This document shows, piece after piece, positions 42,455 through 51,096 of a stretch of DNA of 51,099 nucleotides. The notes under the pieces were generated by a model, which was given only the letters and a program-made list of their open reading frames with translations, did not search any database and was not told the origin of the DNA. This DNA is from Anaerolineales bacterium (lineage in GTDB: Bacteria > Chloroflexota > Anaerolineae > Anaerolineales > DRMV01). A program made the translations under genes and the position numbers. Where the stretch lies: the NCBI GenBank assembly GCA_027053355.1, contig JALUDX010000062.1:1-51099 (forward strand), in the 5' to 3' direction. Within the stretch, counting starts at the first letter, position 1. The number at the start of each line of letters is the position of its first letter.

Positions 42455-42667
42455 ATGCCCCGCATTCGTTGCGCTTATGAAGACTGCGTGTTTTTGGACG
42501 ACCATTACTGCACCGCCCCCCAGGTTGAAATTACCCCTGAACAGGGCTGCCTGACCTACAAGCCCTTGGCCGAAGCCGAAGACCTGCTGGATGATTGGGA
42601 CGACGAAGACGACCTGTTGGACGACGATCTTCTGGAAGACGATGATTTGTGGGACGACGATTTCTAA
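42455..42667 (+). CDS. small Cys-motif protein with acidic tail (DUF1540-like)
   Basis: 70 aa. The N-terminal half has four Cys in a C-x4-C-x7-C-x12-C pattern (Cys 6, 11, 19, 32: RCAYEDCVFLDDHYCTAP), resembling DUF1540 zinc-binding miniproteins. The C-terminal half (40-70) is nearly all Asp, Glu, Leu and Trp (DDWDDEDDLLDDDLLEDDD). A strong CAGGAGG precedes ATG 42455, so it is probably translated. Its function is unknown. The acidic tail suggests binding to a basic partner. Confidence 0.7.
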   Translation: MPRIRCAYEDCVFLDDHYCTAPQVEITPEQGCLTYKPLAEAEDLLDDWDDEDDLLDDDLLEDDDLWDDDF

Positions 42668-42715
42668 ACCCGCGTGCTGACGCCGCGCCCCTGAACGCAT
42701 CGCCAAAGGCTTACT

Positions 42716-44221
42716 ATGCGCTATCGTGATTTGTTCGGGCAAACGCAACGGCAGGCGCCCCGCTTCCCAGCAGAAGACGGGCGTCATTGGCTGATGCGCG
42801 GCGGCTACCTCTACGAAGCCGCGGAAGGGGGGGTGTGGCTGCCCTTGGGGCAGCGTCTGCTGCAGAACCTGGCTGCGGTGCCCCAGGCCGAAGGGCTGCC
42901 GCAGACTTTGCCTTTGGGCTGGCCGCCTCCGCCGCTGCCCTGGCCGCGCACGCTGCCGCCTCTGCTGCAAAAACTGCTGGAGGCGCACGTCCACGCCTAC
43001 CGCCAACTGCCGCGGCTGCTCGCAGGCTGGCACGGCGACCGCTGGTATGCCCTGGCCGTAGATGAAAGCGCGGCTGCCGCCCGCGCCAGGCTGCACCCCT
43101 TTTGGGAACGCTGGCATCAAGCCCTGCACGAGGGCGGGGTAGTGCTTGCCGAAGCCGAAGCCGCCAGCGCCGCCGCGGTTCTTGCCTCCACCCAAAGCCG
43201 CGCCTCGGCCCAGGCGCTGGCCTGCCCCCGCTGCGGCTACCATGGCCTGCAGCCCTGGGCGCGGCGGCAAAAAAGCGCGCCCCCGGCCGAGCCCCTGCAA
43301 CCCCTCACCCCCGTGGCTACCCCCCAGGCCAACACCATCCGCAGCCTGGCGGAATTTTTGGGCGTGCCCGAAAGCCGTACCGCCAAAGCCGTTTTTCTGG
43401 AGACCGTAGGCGCGTCGCCGCGGCTGGTTTTTGCCGTGGTGCGGGGCGACATGCAGGTTTCACTGCCCAAACTCGCCCACTGCCTGGGCGTGCAAGGGCT
43501 GCGTCCGGCCTCGGAAGAAGCCATCCGCCGGGTGGGTGCGGTGCCGGGCTATGCCTCGCCTGTGGGGGTCAAGGGCGCGTGGGTGGTGGTCGACGATTTG
43601 ATCCCCCAAAGCCCCAACCTGGTGGCCGGAGCCAACCGCGAGGGCTACCATTTCACCGGCGTGAATTACGGCCGCGACTTTCAGGCCGACCTGGTGGCAG
43701 ACATCGTGGCCGCCGCGGCAGGCGACCCTTGCCCGCGCTGCGGCGCAGGGCTGGAAGCCCGCCCCGCGCACCCCATCCTGCACTGGCAGGCGTGGGAAGG
43801 CCCGCCCACCTACCTGGATGCTGCGGGCAAAGCCCGGCCTGTGGGCGTGGCCGCGCTGCTGTTGGACGGGTACGCCGCGCTGACCGCCTTGGCCGAGGCC
43901 AATCACGACCAGGCCGGGTTGGCTTGGCCCCCCGCGCTGGCGCCCTTTGCCGTTCACCTGATTGCCCTGCGCGGGGGCGAAGCCCAGGCCGAAAGCCTCT
44001 ACGCCGCGTTGCAGGAAGCGGGGATCCCCGTGTTGCTGGATGCCCGCAAAGCCAGCCCGGGCGTCAAGTTCGCGGACGCGGATTTGCTGGGCTTCCCCTG
44101 GCGGGTGACCGTGAGCAAGCGAAGCCTGGCGCAAGGCGGGGTAGAACTCAAACCGCGCCGCGGCGAGGCTCGCATTCTCCCGCCCGAGGCAGCGCTGGCT
44201 CGGCTGCGCAGCGCCCTCTGA
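42716..44221 (+). CDS. degenerate prolyl-tRNA synthetase paralogue (editing and anticodon domains kept)
   Basis: 501 aa versus about 570 for bacterial ProRS. The beginning follows ProRS (MRYRDLFGQT, then GGVWLPLGQRLLQNL and AYRQLPRLL). The stretch that should carry the TxE loop and motif 2 (THEE; FRDE...RPRFG...R.REF) is absent: AYRQLPRLLAG runs directly to WYALAVDES. The motif 3 GxGxxR is replaced by VGVAALLLDGYAAL, with no Arg. The INS/YbaK editing domain (about 202-335) is well kept: Lys224 in RTAKAVF, the GxxxP loop GYASP, and His312 in GYHFTGVNYGRDF. The C-terminal anticodon-binding domain (about 400-500: AWPPALAPF, DARKASPGVKFADADLLGFP) is also kept. It likely does not aminoacylate; tRNA-Pro proofreading is inferred. 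Confidence 0.8.
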   Translation: MRYRDLFGQTQRQAPRFPAEDGRHWLMRGGYLYEAAEGGVWLPLGQRLLQNLAAVPQAEGLPQTLPLGWPPPPLPWPRTLPPLLQKLLEAHVHAYRQLPRLLAGWHGDRWYALAVDESAAAARARLHPFWERWHQALHEGGVVLAEAEAASAAAVLASTQSRASAQALACPRCGYHGLQPWARRQKSAPPAEPLQPLTPVATPQANTIRSLAEFLGVPESRTAKAVFLETVGASPRLVFAVVRGDMQVSLPKLAHCLGVQGLRPASEEAIRRVGAVPGYASPVGVKGAWVVVDDLIPQSPNLVAGANREGYHFTGVNYGRDFQADLVADIVAAAAGDPCPRCGAGLEARPAHPILHWQAWEGPPTYLDAAGKARPVGVAALLLDGYAALTALAEANHDQAGLAWPPALAPFAVHLIALRGGEAQAESLYAALQEAGIPVLLDARKASPGVKFADADLLGFPWRVTVSKRSLAQGGVELKPRRGEARILPPEAALARLRSAL

Positions 44222-44240
44222 CGCCCCTCGAAACCCGACC

Positions 44241-45020
44241 ATGGCAGACACCCTTTCCTTCCTCTTGCAACAAGCCGCCGAAATCCTGCGCCGCGCCCGC
44301 CGCGGGGTGGCCCTGACCGGCGCGGGCATTTCCACGCCCTCGGGCATTCCCGATTTCCGCTCGCAAAACAGCGGCCTCTGGCATCGCCACGATCCCATGG
44401 AGGTGGCTTCCCTCACCGCGTTCCGCCATCACCCGGAGCAATTTTACGCCTGGACGCGCCCCCTGCTGCAGCACATCTTGCAAGCCCAGCCCAACCCTGC
44501 CCACCGGGCTTTGGTCTCGTTGGAGCGCGCCGGTCATTTGCAAGGGGTGATCACCCAAAACATCGACGGCCTGCACCAAAAGGCCGGCGCGCAGCAAGTG
44601 GTAGAAGTGCACGGCTCGCTGAGCACCGCCACCTGCACCCATTGCTATCACACCTACCCCGCGGCCGACTTCCTGCCCGCGCTGCTCGCGGAGGGCACGG
44701 TGCCCCGGTGCCCCGCCTGCGGCGGTGTGCTCAAGCCCGACATCATCCTCTTTGGCGAGGCGCTGCCCTGGCAGGCCTGGGAGGCCGCGGAGCGCCTGGT
44801 GGCGGAATGTGACCTGCTGCTGGTGGCCGGTTCTTCGTTGGCGGTGATGCCCGTAGCCCGGCTGCCGGTGGAGGCCGCCCGCCGCGGCGCAGCGGTGATT
44901 GTCGTCAATCAGACCCCCACTTACATGGACGAGCGAGCCGACGTGGTCTTGCGCGGCGACGTGGCCGACCTGCTGCCGCGCCTGGCCGCCTTGGTGTTGC
45001 AGGAAGAAGGCCGTGCCTGA
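44241..45020 (+). CDS. NAD-dependent protein deacylase, sirtuin family
   Basis: 259 aa SIR2 protein that removes acyl groups from lysines with NAD. Motifs: [18 protein letters not shown] (NAD site), [14 protein letters not shown], catalytic His in EVHGSL, zinc Cys pairs CTHC and [16 protein letters not shown], and [14 protein letters not shown]. The Arg/Tyr pair that marks SIRT5-like desuccinylases was not evident, so deacetylase activity is more likely. It starts 19 bases after the ProRS-like gene and overlaps the transpeptidase gene by 8 bases. Confidence 0.92.
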   Translation: MADTLSFLLQQAAEILRRARRGVALTGAGISTPSGIPDFRSQNSGLWHRHDPMEVASLTAFRHHPEQFYAWTRPLLQHILQAQPNPAHRALVSLERAGHLQGVITQNIDGLHQKAGAQQVVEVHGSLSTATCTHCYHTYPAADFLPALLAEGTVPRCPACGGVLKPDIILFGEALPWQAWEAAERLVAECDLLLVAGSSLAVMPVARLPVEAARRGAAVIVVNQTPTYMDERADVVLRGDVADLLPRLAALVLQEEGRA

Positions 45021-46074
45021 CGACCGCACCCTCAGCCGCCGTGATGCCCTCAAACTGGCCTTGCTGGGGCTGGGTGGCTTAGCCTGGCGCCCCTGGCCCC
45101 GCTGGCTGGCCCGCCGCGACCGCGGCTGGTGGCCTTTTGTGGGGCTGGCGCGCATCACCATCGCCGACGTGCCGTTGCACAGCCAACCCGACTTGCGCAG
45201 CCCGCGGGTGGTTTCGCTGGCTCGCGACACCGTGGTGCGCATTTTGGAAGAAGTGCACTCGCCCGCGGGGCCGCCCACGAACCCCCGCTGGTATCGGGTG
45301 CCGGGCGGTTTCCTCCACACGGCCTACACCCAACGGGTGGCCGTGCGATTCAACCGGGTGCCGGTGGCCGTACCCGAAGGGGGACGCCCTGCAGAAGTCA
45401 CCGTGCCCTTTACCCAAAGTTGGCAACGCCTGCCCGACGGCTCCCGCCGCCCCCTGTATCGCCTTTACTACGGCTCGGTGCACTGGGTGGTCGACGTGCG
45501 CCTGGGCGACGCGCAAGAGCCGCTGTACGTGATCGACGACGATTTGATCGGCACCCGCTACGAGGTGTTTGCCCCCCATCTGCGGATGATCCCCAAGGAA
45601 GAGATGACCCCCCTTTCGCCCGCCGTGCCGCCCGGCGCTAAATCGTTGGAAGTGGATTTAGCCGCCCAGCAAGTCATCGCCTACGAAGGCGGCCGCGAAG
45701 TGCGGCGGATGTCGATTTCTTCGGGCATCCCCAGCGATTTGCCCACCGACAACGGCGTGCCGACCCGCACCCCCTCGGGGCGTTTTCGCATTTTCCACAA
45801 ATACCCTTCCCGCCACATGGGCAACGGCGACCTGACCTCGGCGTTAGAAGCCTACGAACTGCCGGGGGTGCCGTGGGTGAGTTTTTTTGTCGACACCGGC
45901 GTGGCCTTTCACGGCACCTACTGGCACGATAATTTTGGCAAACCCATGAGCCACGGCTGCGTCAACATGCGCAACGAAGATGCCCGTTGGGTCTTCCGCT
46001 GGTCGACGCCGACTTACGAGCCTTTTGCCCTCACCGCGCGGGGCAACGGCACTCGCGTGTGGGTGCACGAATGA
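45013..46074 (+). CDS. L,D-transpeptidase (YkuD) with Tat-like signal
   Basis: 353 aa. It cross-links or modifies peptidoglycan outside the cell. The N-terminus DRTLSRRDALKLALLGLGGLA is a Tat-type signal (SRRDALK resembling SRRxFLK). A central SH3-like wall-binding segment (about 45-115: ITIADVPLHSQPDLRSPRV) follows. The YkuD catalytic domain has SLEVDLAAQQVIAYEGG, TPSGRFRIFHKYPSRHMG, FHGTYWHDNFGKPMSHGC with the catalytic His and Cys, and VNMRNEDARWVF. GTG 45013 is chosen because GAAGAAGG sits just upstream; it overlaps the sirtuin stop. Confidence 0.9.
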   Translation: MPDDRTLSRRDALKLALLGLGGLAWRPWPRWLARRDRGWWPFVGLARITIADVPLHSQPDLRSPRVVSLARDTVVRILEEVHSPAGPPTNPRWYRVPGGFLHTAYTQRVAVRFNRVPVAVPEGGRPAEVTVPFTQSWQRLPDGSRRPLYRLYYGSVHWVVDVRLGDAQEPLYVIDDDLIGTRYEVFAPHLRMIPKEEMTPLSPAVPPGAKSLEVDLAAQQVIAYEGGREVRRMSISSGIPSDLPTDNGVPTRTPSGRFRIFHKYPSRHMGNGDLTSALEAYELPGVPWVSFFVDTGVAFHGTYWHDNFGKPMSHGCVNMRNEDARWVFRWSTPTYEPFALTARGNGTRVWVHE

Positions 46075-46090
46075 GCCGGAGCGTTGGGCC

Positions 46091-47167
46091 ATGAGCGCCT
46101 CTCGCCCCACGGTGGCCGTCGCCATGAGCGGTGGCGTCGATAGTTCGGTAACCGCAGCCCTGCTGGTGCAGCAGGGCTATCGGGTGGTGGGGTTGATGCT
46201 GCGCTTGTGGACCGAACCTGGTCACGAAGCCGAAAACCGTTGTTGCACCTTAGAGGCTACCGACCTGGCGCGTCACGTGGCCCGGCAACTGGGCATCCCC
46301 TTTTACCTGCTCGACGCGCGGCAAGCGTTCCGGGAAACGGTGGTGCAGTATTTTTTGGACGATTACGCCGCGGGCCGCACCCCTAACCCCTGCCTGTTGT
46401 GCAACCGCCGCATCCGCTGGGGCCTGCTGTGGGAGCACGCCCAGCGCCTGGGCGCGGCCTGGCTGGCCACCGGCCATTATGCCCGCTTGCGCCGCGATGC
46501 CGAGGGGCGGGTGCATTTGCTCCGGGGGGTGGACGAGCGCAAAGACCAGTCTTACTTTCTCTCTCGCCTCACCCAAGCCCAATTGCAGCACACCCTGTTG
46601 CCCATCGGGGGCTATCGCAAGGCGCAAATCCGCACCCTGGCTCAGGAAATGGGGCTGCCTGTGGCCCGGCGTCCCGACAGCCAGGATCTCTGTTTTTTGG
46701 CCGGGGGAGATTACCGGGATTTTCTGCGCCGCCACGCGCCCCACACCCAGCGGCCGGGCCCGATTTTGGATACCAACGGTCGGCCCTTGGGCGAGCATCG
46801 CGGGTTGGCCTTTTACACCATCGGGCAGCGGCGGGGGCTGGGTGTGGCCGTGGGGCAGCCCCTCTACGTGGTGGACAAGGATTTCGCCCGCAACGCGCTC
46901 ATCGTGGGCCCGCGGGAAGCGGTCTTCCGCACCACCTTGCGCGCCACCGCGGCCCAGTGGATTGTGCCGCCCGCGGAAAAGGCGTTCCGCGCCGCGGTGC
47001 AAATCCGGGCCACCGCGGCGGCCCAGCCCGCCACCATCGCCTTGCAGGAAGACGGGGGCTTTCAGGTGACGTTCGACCAGCCGCAAAAGGGCATTGCCCC
47101 GGGCCAGGCCGCGGTGGTGTACGTGGGCGACGAATGCTTGGGCAGCGGCATCATCGCGGGTGCGTAA
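46091..47167 (+). CDS. mnmA: tRNA-specific 2-thiouridylase
   Basis: It makes 2-thiouridine at the wobble position of tRNA-Lys, Glu and Gln. 358 aa. The PP-loop is VAMSGGVDSSVTAALL. The catalytic Cys are in GRTPNPCLLCNRRIRW and DSQDLCFLAGGDY. Other segments: ATGHYARL, DERKDQSYFLSRL and FYTIGQRRGLG, and the C-terminal barrel ending in DECLGSGIIAG. ATG 46091 comes 16 bases after the transpeptidase stop. The ribosome-binding site is weak. Confidence 0.95.
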   Translation: MSASRPTVAVAMSGGVDSSVTAALLVQQGYRVVGLMLRLWTEPGHEAENRCCTLEATDLARHVARQLGIPFYLLDARQAFRETVVQYFLDDYAAGRTPNPCLLCNRRIRWGLLWEHAQRLGAAWLATGHYARLRRDAEGRVHLLRGVDERKDQSYFLSRLTQAQLQHTLLPIGGYRKAQIRTLAQEMGLPVARRPDSQDLCFLAGGDYRDFLRRHAPHTQRPGPILDTNGRPLGEHRGLAFYTIGQRRGLGVAVGQPLYVVDKDFARNALIVGPREAVFRTTLRATAAQWIVPPAEKAFRAAVQIRATAAAQPATIALQEDGGFQVTFDQPQKGIAPGQAAVVYVGDECLGSGIIAGA

Positions 47168-47238
47168 ACGCACCGCAGGGCCGCGGCTTCCCCGCTTCCC
47201 CGCTTCCCCAATCCCCCGCACCGCCGCAAGCGGTCGGA

Positions 47239-47247
47239 TGTTATAAT
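47239..47247 (+). promoter_or_regulatory. extended -10 promoter placing the start at the scpA ATG
   Basis: TGT-TATAAT ends at 47247, six bases before ATG 47254. Transcription normally begins about 7 bases past the -10, so the transcript would start at or next to the A of ATG. There is no Shine-Dalgarno sequence. Confidence 0.65.
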
Positions 47248-47253
47248 TCCCCC

Positions 47254-48030
47254 ATGCCCAGCGTCCTCGGTTTTCAGGTGCAGCATTATCAGGTGCAAAC
47301 CCCGGTGTATCAGGGGCCGTTGGATCTGTTGCTGCAACTCATCGAGCAGGCCGCGCTGGATATTACCAAAATCGCCCTTGCCCAGGTCACCGACCAATAC
47401 CTGCACCACATCGCCCAGATGGAAAACCTCTCGCCCGATGAGGTTTCGGCCTTTTTGGTCATTGCGGCCAAACTGGTGCAGATCAAATCCGAAGCCCTGC
47501 TGCCGCGGCCGCCGCAGCGGGCCGAAGGTGAAGAAGACCCCGGCGAGGCATTGGTGCGGCAGTTGCGGGAATACCGCCGCTTCAAGCAGGCGGCGGCCTG
47601 GCTCAAGGAGCGGCGGGAAGAGGGGCTTCAGGCTTTCGAGCGCGTGGCGGTGCCGGTGGTCAGTGGCGAGACGCACTGGCCGTCTCTCGACGTGGACGCG
47701 TTGCAGCAGGCCGCGCGCCGCGCCTTTGCCCTGCGCCCGCGCGCACCCTTGGGTACGGTGATCTCCCCGCCCAAAATCACCATTCGCGAGAAAATCGCGG
47801 CCATTTTGCAAGCCCTGCGCCGACAGCGCCGCCGCCTGACCTTCCGCACCCTGTTGGGCCGGCGGCCTACCCGCCTCGAAGCCGTGGTCACTTTCCTGGC
47901 CTTGTTGGAATTGGTCAAGCGCCGTTTCGTGCGCACGGCGCAGACCGAACTTTTTGGAGAAATTACCATCTATCCCGCCGAAGACGCGCCCCCTGAGGAC
48001 GTGGAGATCGTCTCCGAATTCGGCGAATAA
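47254..48030 (+). CDS. scpA: segregation and condensation protein A
   Basis: The kleisin subunit of the SMC-ScpAB condensin. 258 aa. The N-terminal domain reads YQGPLDLLLQLIEQAALDITKIALAQVTDQYL, which binds the SMC neck, followed by the conserved helix ENLSPDEVSAFLVIAAKLVQIKSEALL. The C-terminal winged helix has IREKIAAILQALRR, RLEAVVTFLALLELVKRRFV and EITIY and binds the SMC cap. scpB is not adjacent. It appears to be leaderless, with its own extended -10 promoter just before the ATG. Confidence 0.94.
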   Translation: MPSVLGFQVQHYQVQTPVYQGPLDLLLQLIEQAALDITKIALAQVTDQYLHHIAQMENLSPDEVSAFLVIAAKLVQIKSEALLPRPPQRAEGEEDPGEALVRQLREYRRFKQAAAWLKERREEGLQAFERVAVPVVSGETHWPSLDVDALQQAARRAFALRPRAPLGTVISPPKITIREKIAAILQALRRQRRRLTFRTLLGRRPTRLEAVVTFLALLELVKRRFVRTAQTELFGEITIYPAEDAPPEDVEIVSEFGE

Positions 48031-48043
48031 CCCCGGAGCGCTC

Positions 48044-49846
48044 ATGCGACACGCTTTGCCCGCCTGGAGCGGGTATCTCGAAGAACGGAACAACGACGCT
48101 GTGGCCTGGCAGCCCTGGCAGCCCGAAACTTTGCGCCAGGCCAAGCGCCGCGGCAAGCCCATTTTCCTGCACATCGGCTATACCACCTGCACATGGTGCG
48201 AGCGGATGGGCTTCGAGACCTTCCGCCACCCGGCGGTGACGGCTTACCTGAACCGCTATTTCGTGCCGGTGGTGGTGGATCGCCATTGTCGGCCTGACCT
48301 GGCGCGGGCGTATCAGATGCCCGTGGTGGCGATGACCGGCAAGACGGGCTGGCCCCTGAACGTCTTTTTGACCCCCGATTTGCAGCCTTACCACGGCGGC
48401 ACGTATTTTCCCCCACAGGGCGCGGGGGTGCCGGGCGCGGATGCGCTCCAGCAGGTGCTCACCGAAGCCGCCCGCGGCTGGCAAGAAGACCGGGAACGGG
48501 TGGTGGACGTGGCCCAGGAAATGGCGCGGCAGATGGGCGAGGGCTTGCGCCCCCTGTTGGAGCAACTTCCCCCTGCCTCTGCCCCGCCGGGCGCGGACGC
48601 GTTGCAGGCCGTACAGGCCGAGTTCGACGAGCAGCACGGCGGCTTCGGCGGCCCGCCCAAGTTCCCCCAGCCCTTGCTTTTGCACTGGCTGCTGGCCCGG
48701 GGGGAAAGGGGTGATGCCGAAGCCCGGCGCATGGCGCTGACCACCCTGCGCGCGATGGCGCAGGGCGGCATCTACGATTTGGTGCACGGCGGCTTTTTTG
48801 CTTATACTGACGACGCGGAATGGCGGCAGCCGCATTTCGAAAAGTCGCTGGCCACCAACGCGCTGTTGGCGCAGGTTTACTTGCGCGCGTATCGGCAAAC
48901 GGGTGACGCCCTGTTCCGCGAGGTCGCGCAGGCCACGTTGGGCTTTTTGCAAAGCCAGGTGGAGCCGCATTGCGGCCTGTTGGGCCATGGCGAGGGCGGC
49001 CTGGAGGAAGCCGATAACCCCGATGGCCGTTATCACACCTGGACGGCCGGGGATATTGACCGCGTTTTGCCCCCTGCTTTGGCCGAGGTGGCGCGCGCGG
49101 CCTACGGCCTGGATGACGAGCCTCGCGGCCTGCGGCAACGCGCCGCGCTGCCCGCGCTGGCGCAGCAGTTGGGCCGCTGCCAGGGTGATGTGGCGCAGGC
49201 TTTGGCCGAAATTCGCCGCCGGCTGGCCGCTGCCCGCCCTGCCCGCCGCGCCCTCCAGGCCGACCGGGGCGCGCGCTTGGGCTGGAACGCGCTCGCGGTG
49301 CAGGCGTTTTTCGCCGCCGCCCAAACCTTGAACCACCCGGGCTACGCTCGCCTGGCCCGCCGCGCTTATCTGGCGTTGGGGCGGTGCTTTGCCACCGACC
49401 ACGGCCTGGCGCACCACGTGTTCGCCGGCGAGGCGCGGGTGCCCGCGTTTTTGGACGACCTGGCCGCCTGGGCGCGGCTACACGTGGTGGCCCAGCGTGA
49501 CCCCGCGGCCGCGCTGTGGCCCGACGGCCACCCGCCCTTGTATCGCGCGGTGGAGGTGCTGGAACTGGTGGAAGAGCATTTCGCCGCGGATTGGGGCTAC
49601 TACGACACCCTACCCGACCACCATTTCCCCTTCGGGCGGCCGCAAACGTTGTTGGATGCCGAGGCCCCGGCGGGCAACCCCTGGCTGATTCACCTGCTGC
49701 TCGACCTGGCCGAAGTGGCCGACCAGCCGGCCCTGGCCGAGAAAGCCGGCGCCCTCTTGCAACGGATCGCCCCCTTGCTCGCCAAGCACCCCACGGCCTT
49801 CCCCTCCTGGCTGTGGGCGTTCGAGCGGCTCTCGCCCGCCCCCTAA
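48044..49846 (+). CDS. DUF255 thioredoxin-domain protein (YyaL/SSP411-like)
   Basis: 600 aa. The N-terminal DUF255 thioredoxin fold has PIFLHIGYTTCTWCERMGFE with a CxxC (CTWC), VDRHCRPDLARAYQ and GWPLNVFLTPDLQPYHGGTYFPP. An (alpha/alpha)6-type domain follows, with DEQHGGFGGPPKFPQPLLL, GGIYDLVHGGFFAYTDDAEW and PHFEKSLATNALL, features shared with N-acylglucosamine epimerase-like folds. The usual opening segment (NPVDW-type) is reduced here to DAVAWQPWQPE, and the C-terminal half is shorter than the usual 650-700 aa. Function in bacteria is not established. GGAG precedes ATG 48044. Confidence 0.85.
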   Translation: MRHALPAWSGYLEERNNDAVAWQPWQPETLRQAKRRGKPIFLHIGYTTCTWCERMGFETFRHPAVTAYLNRYFVPVVVDRHCRPDLARAYQMPVVAMTGKTGWPLNVFLTPDLQPYHGGTYFPPQGAGVPGADALQQVLTEAARGWQEDRERVVDVAQEMARQMGEGLRPLLEQLPPASAPPGADALQAVQAEFDEQHGGFGGPPKFPQPLLLHWLLARGERGDAEARRMALTTLRAMAQGGIYDLVHGGFFAYTDDAEWRQPHFEKSLATNALLAQVYLRAYRQTGDALFREVAQATLGFLQSQVEPHCGLLGHGEGGLEEADNPDGRYHTWTAGDIDRVLPPALAEVARAAYGLDDEPRGLRQRAALPALAQQLGRCQGDVAQALAEIRRRLAAARPARRALQADRGARLGWNALAVQAFFAAAQTLNHPGYARLARRAYLALGRCFATDHGLAHHVFAGEARVPAFLDDLAAWARLHVVAQRDPAAALWPDGHPPLYRAVEVLELVEEHFAADWGYYDTLPDHHFPFGRPQTLLDAEAPAGNPWLIHLLLDLAEVADQPALAEKAGALLQRIAPLLAKHPTAFPSWLWAFERLSPAP

Positions 49847-49915
49847 CCCCCTATCCGCCTATCCCTCCTCGCCATGCGCTCCGCCACCCCACCTTGCTTT
49901 TTGTGAGCAGACACC

Positions 49916-50554
49916 ATGGGTTCCTCTAAGCCTACCCCTTTAGTCATCGGCATTGCCGGTGGTAGCGGTTCGGGCAAGACCACCGTTGCAGACCGTATTC
50001 TCAAGCAAATTGGTGCGGCGCGGATTGCCTACCTTCCGCACGACGCATATTACAAGGCCAACGAAGGCCTTTCCTTCGCCGAGCGCGCCCGCATCAATTA
50101 CGACCATCCCGATTCCCTGGAAACCAGCCTGCTGGTGCAGCATTTGTATCGCCTCAAAGCGTGGCAGCCGGTGGAGCGGCCGGTTTACGATTTTACGCGG
50201 CACACCCGCGCCCCCGAGACCGTGCGTGTCGAGCCCCAGCCGATCATCTTGGTGGAAGGCATCTTGATTTTCGTGGAACCCGAACTGCGGCAGGCGTTGG
50301 ACGTCAAAATTTTCGTGGATACCGACGCGGATATCCGCTTTATTCGGCGTTTGCGTCGCGATATTCAAGAGCGCGGCCGCACCATGGAATCGGTCATCGA
50401 GCAATATCTGAAGACCGTGCGGCCGATGCACCTGGAATTCGTCGAACCTTCGAAGCGCTACGCGGATGTGATCATCCCCGAAGGCGGCTTCAACGATGTG
50501 GCGTTGGAAATGGTGGTTGCCCGCCTGGAGACCATGTTGCGCAAAGGGAAGTGA
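49916..50554 (+). CDS. udk: uridine kinase
   Basis: It phosphorylates uridine and cytidine in pyrimidine salvage. 212 aa. P-loop: IGIAGGSGSGKTTVADRIL; DHPDSLETSLL and PVYDFTRHTR bind the nucleoside; VEGILIFVEPELR is the Walker B region; DIRFIRRLRRDIQERGRTMESV and HLEFVEPSKRYADVIIPEGG complete the family pattern. No strong ribosome-binding site is seen. Its stop overlaps the next start by one base. Confidence 0.95.
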   Translation: MGSSKPTPLVIGIAGGSGSGKTTVADRILKQIGAARIAYLPHDAYYKANEGLSFAERARINYDHPDSLETSLLVQHLYRLKAWQPVERPVYDFTRHTRAPETVRVEPQPIILVEGILIFVEPELRQALDVKIFVDTDADIRFIRRLRRDIQERGRTMESVIEQYLKTVRPMHLEFVEPSKRYADVIIPEGGFNDVALEMVVARLETMLRKGK

Positions 50555-51096
50555 TGACGCCCCAGAAACGCCGCGGCCGCCCCTGGCTGCAAGGGCTTGG
50601 GCTGGCGGTGGTGCTCGCACTGAGCGTGATTTTGTACACTCAGCGGGCTGAGGTGCAGGCGCTGAGAGGGTATGGTTACGTCGGGCTTTTCTTCTTTGCC
50701 CTCCTCACCAGCGCGAGCGTGATTTTGCCCATGCCGGGGCTGGTGTTGCCCTACGTGTTGGGCGGCGTGCTGAACCCCTGGGGCGTAGCCCTGGCCGCGG
50801 GGAGTGGCGCGGCGTTGGGCGAACTCACCGGCTACCTGGCGGGCTGGAGCGGCAAGGCGTTCATCGAAGATTACCGCCGTTACGACCAGGTGCGAGCCTG
50901 GATGCAGCGTTACGGCGCAGGTACGATTTTCGTGTTGGCCTATTTGCCTCTCCCCTTGATGGACTTGGCCGGGATTGTGGCCGGCGCCACCCGGATGCCT
51001 CTCTCGCGCTTTTTGTTTTGGTGTTGGTTGGGCAAAGTGCTCAAAATGCTCACCGTGGCCTTCTTAGGCGCCCTTTCCCTCCCCCTAACCCCCTAA
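50554..51096 (+). CDS. VTT-domain (DedA-like / SNARE-associated) membrane protein
   Basis: 180 aa with an N-terminal helix and three or four further membrane segments. The VTT core includes LGELTGYLAGWSGKAFIEDY and the Gly/Pro-rich FVLAYLPLPLMDLAGIVAGATRMPLSRFLFWCWLGK, a signature of this group of lipid scramblase-like or transport proteins. Family function in bacteria is not settled. ATG 50554 overlaps the udk stop (TGATG), indicating coupling. The stop TAA lies at 51094-51096, three bases from the window end, so the gene is complete. Confidence 0.85.
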   Translation: MTPQKRRGRPWLQGLGLAVVLALSVILYTQRAEVQALRGYGYVGLFFFALLTSASVILPMPGLVLPYVLGGVLNPWGVALAAGSGAALGELTGYLAGWSGKAFIEDYRRYDQVRAWMQRYGAGTIFVLAYLPLPLMDLAGIVAGATRMPLSRFLFWCWLGKVLKMLTVAFLGALSLPLTP

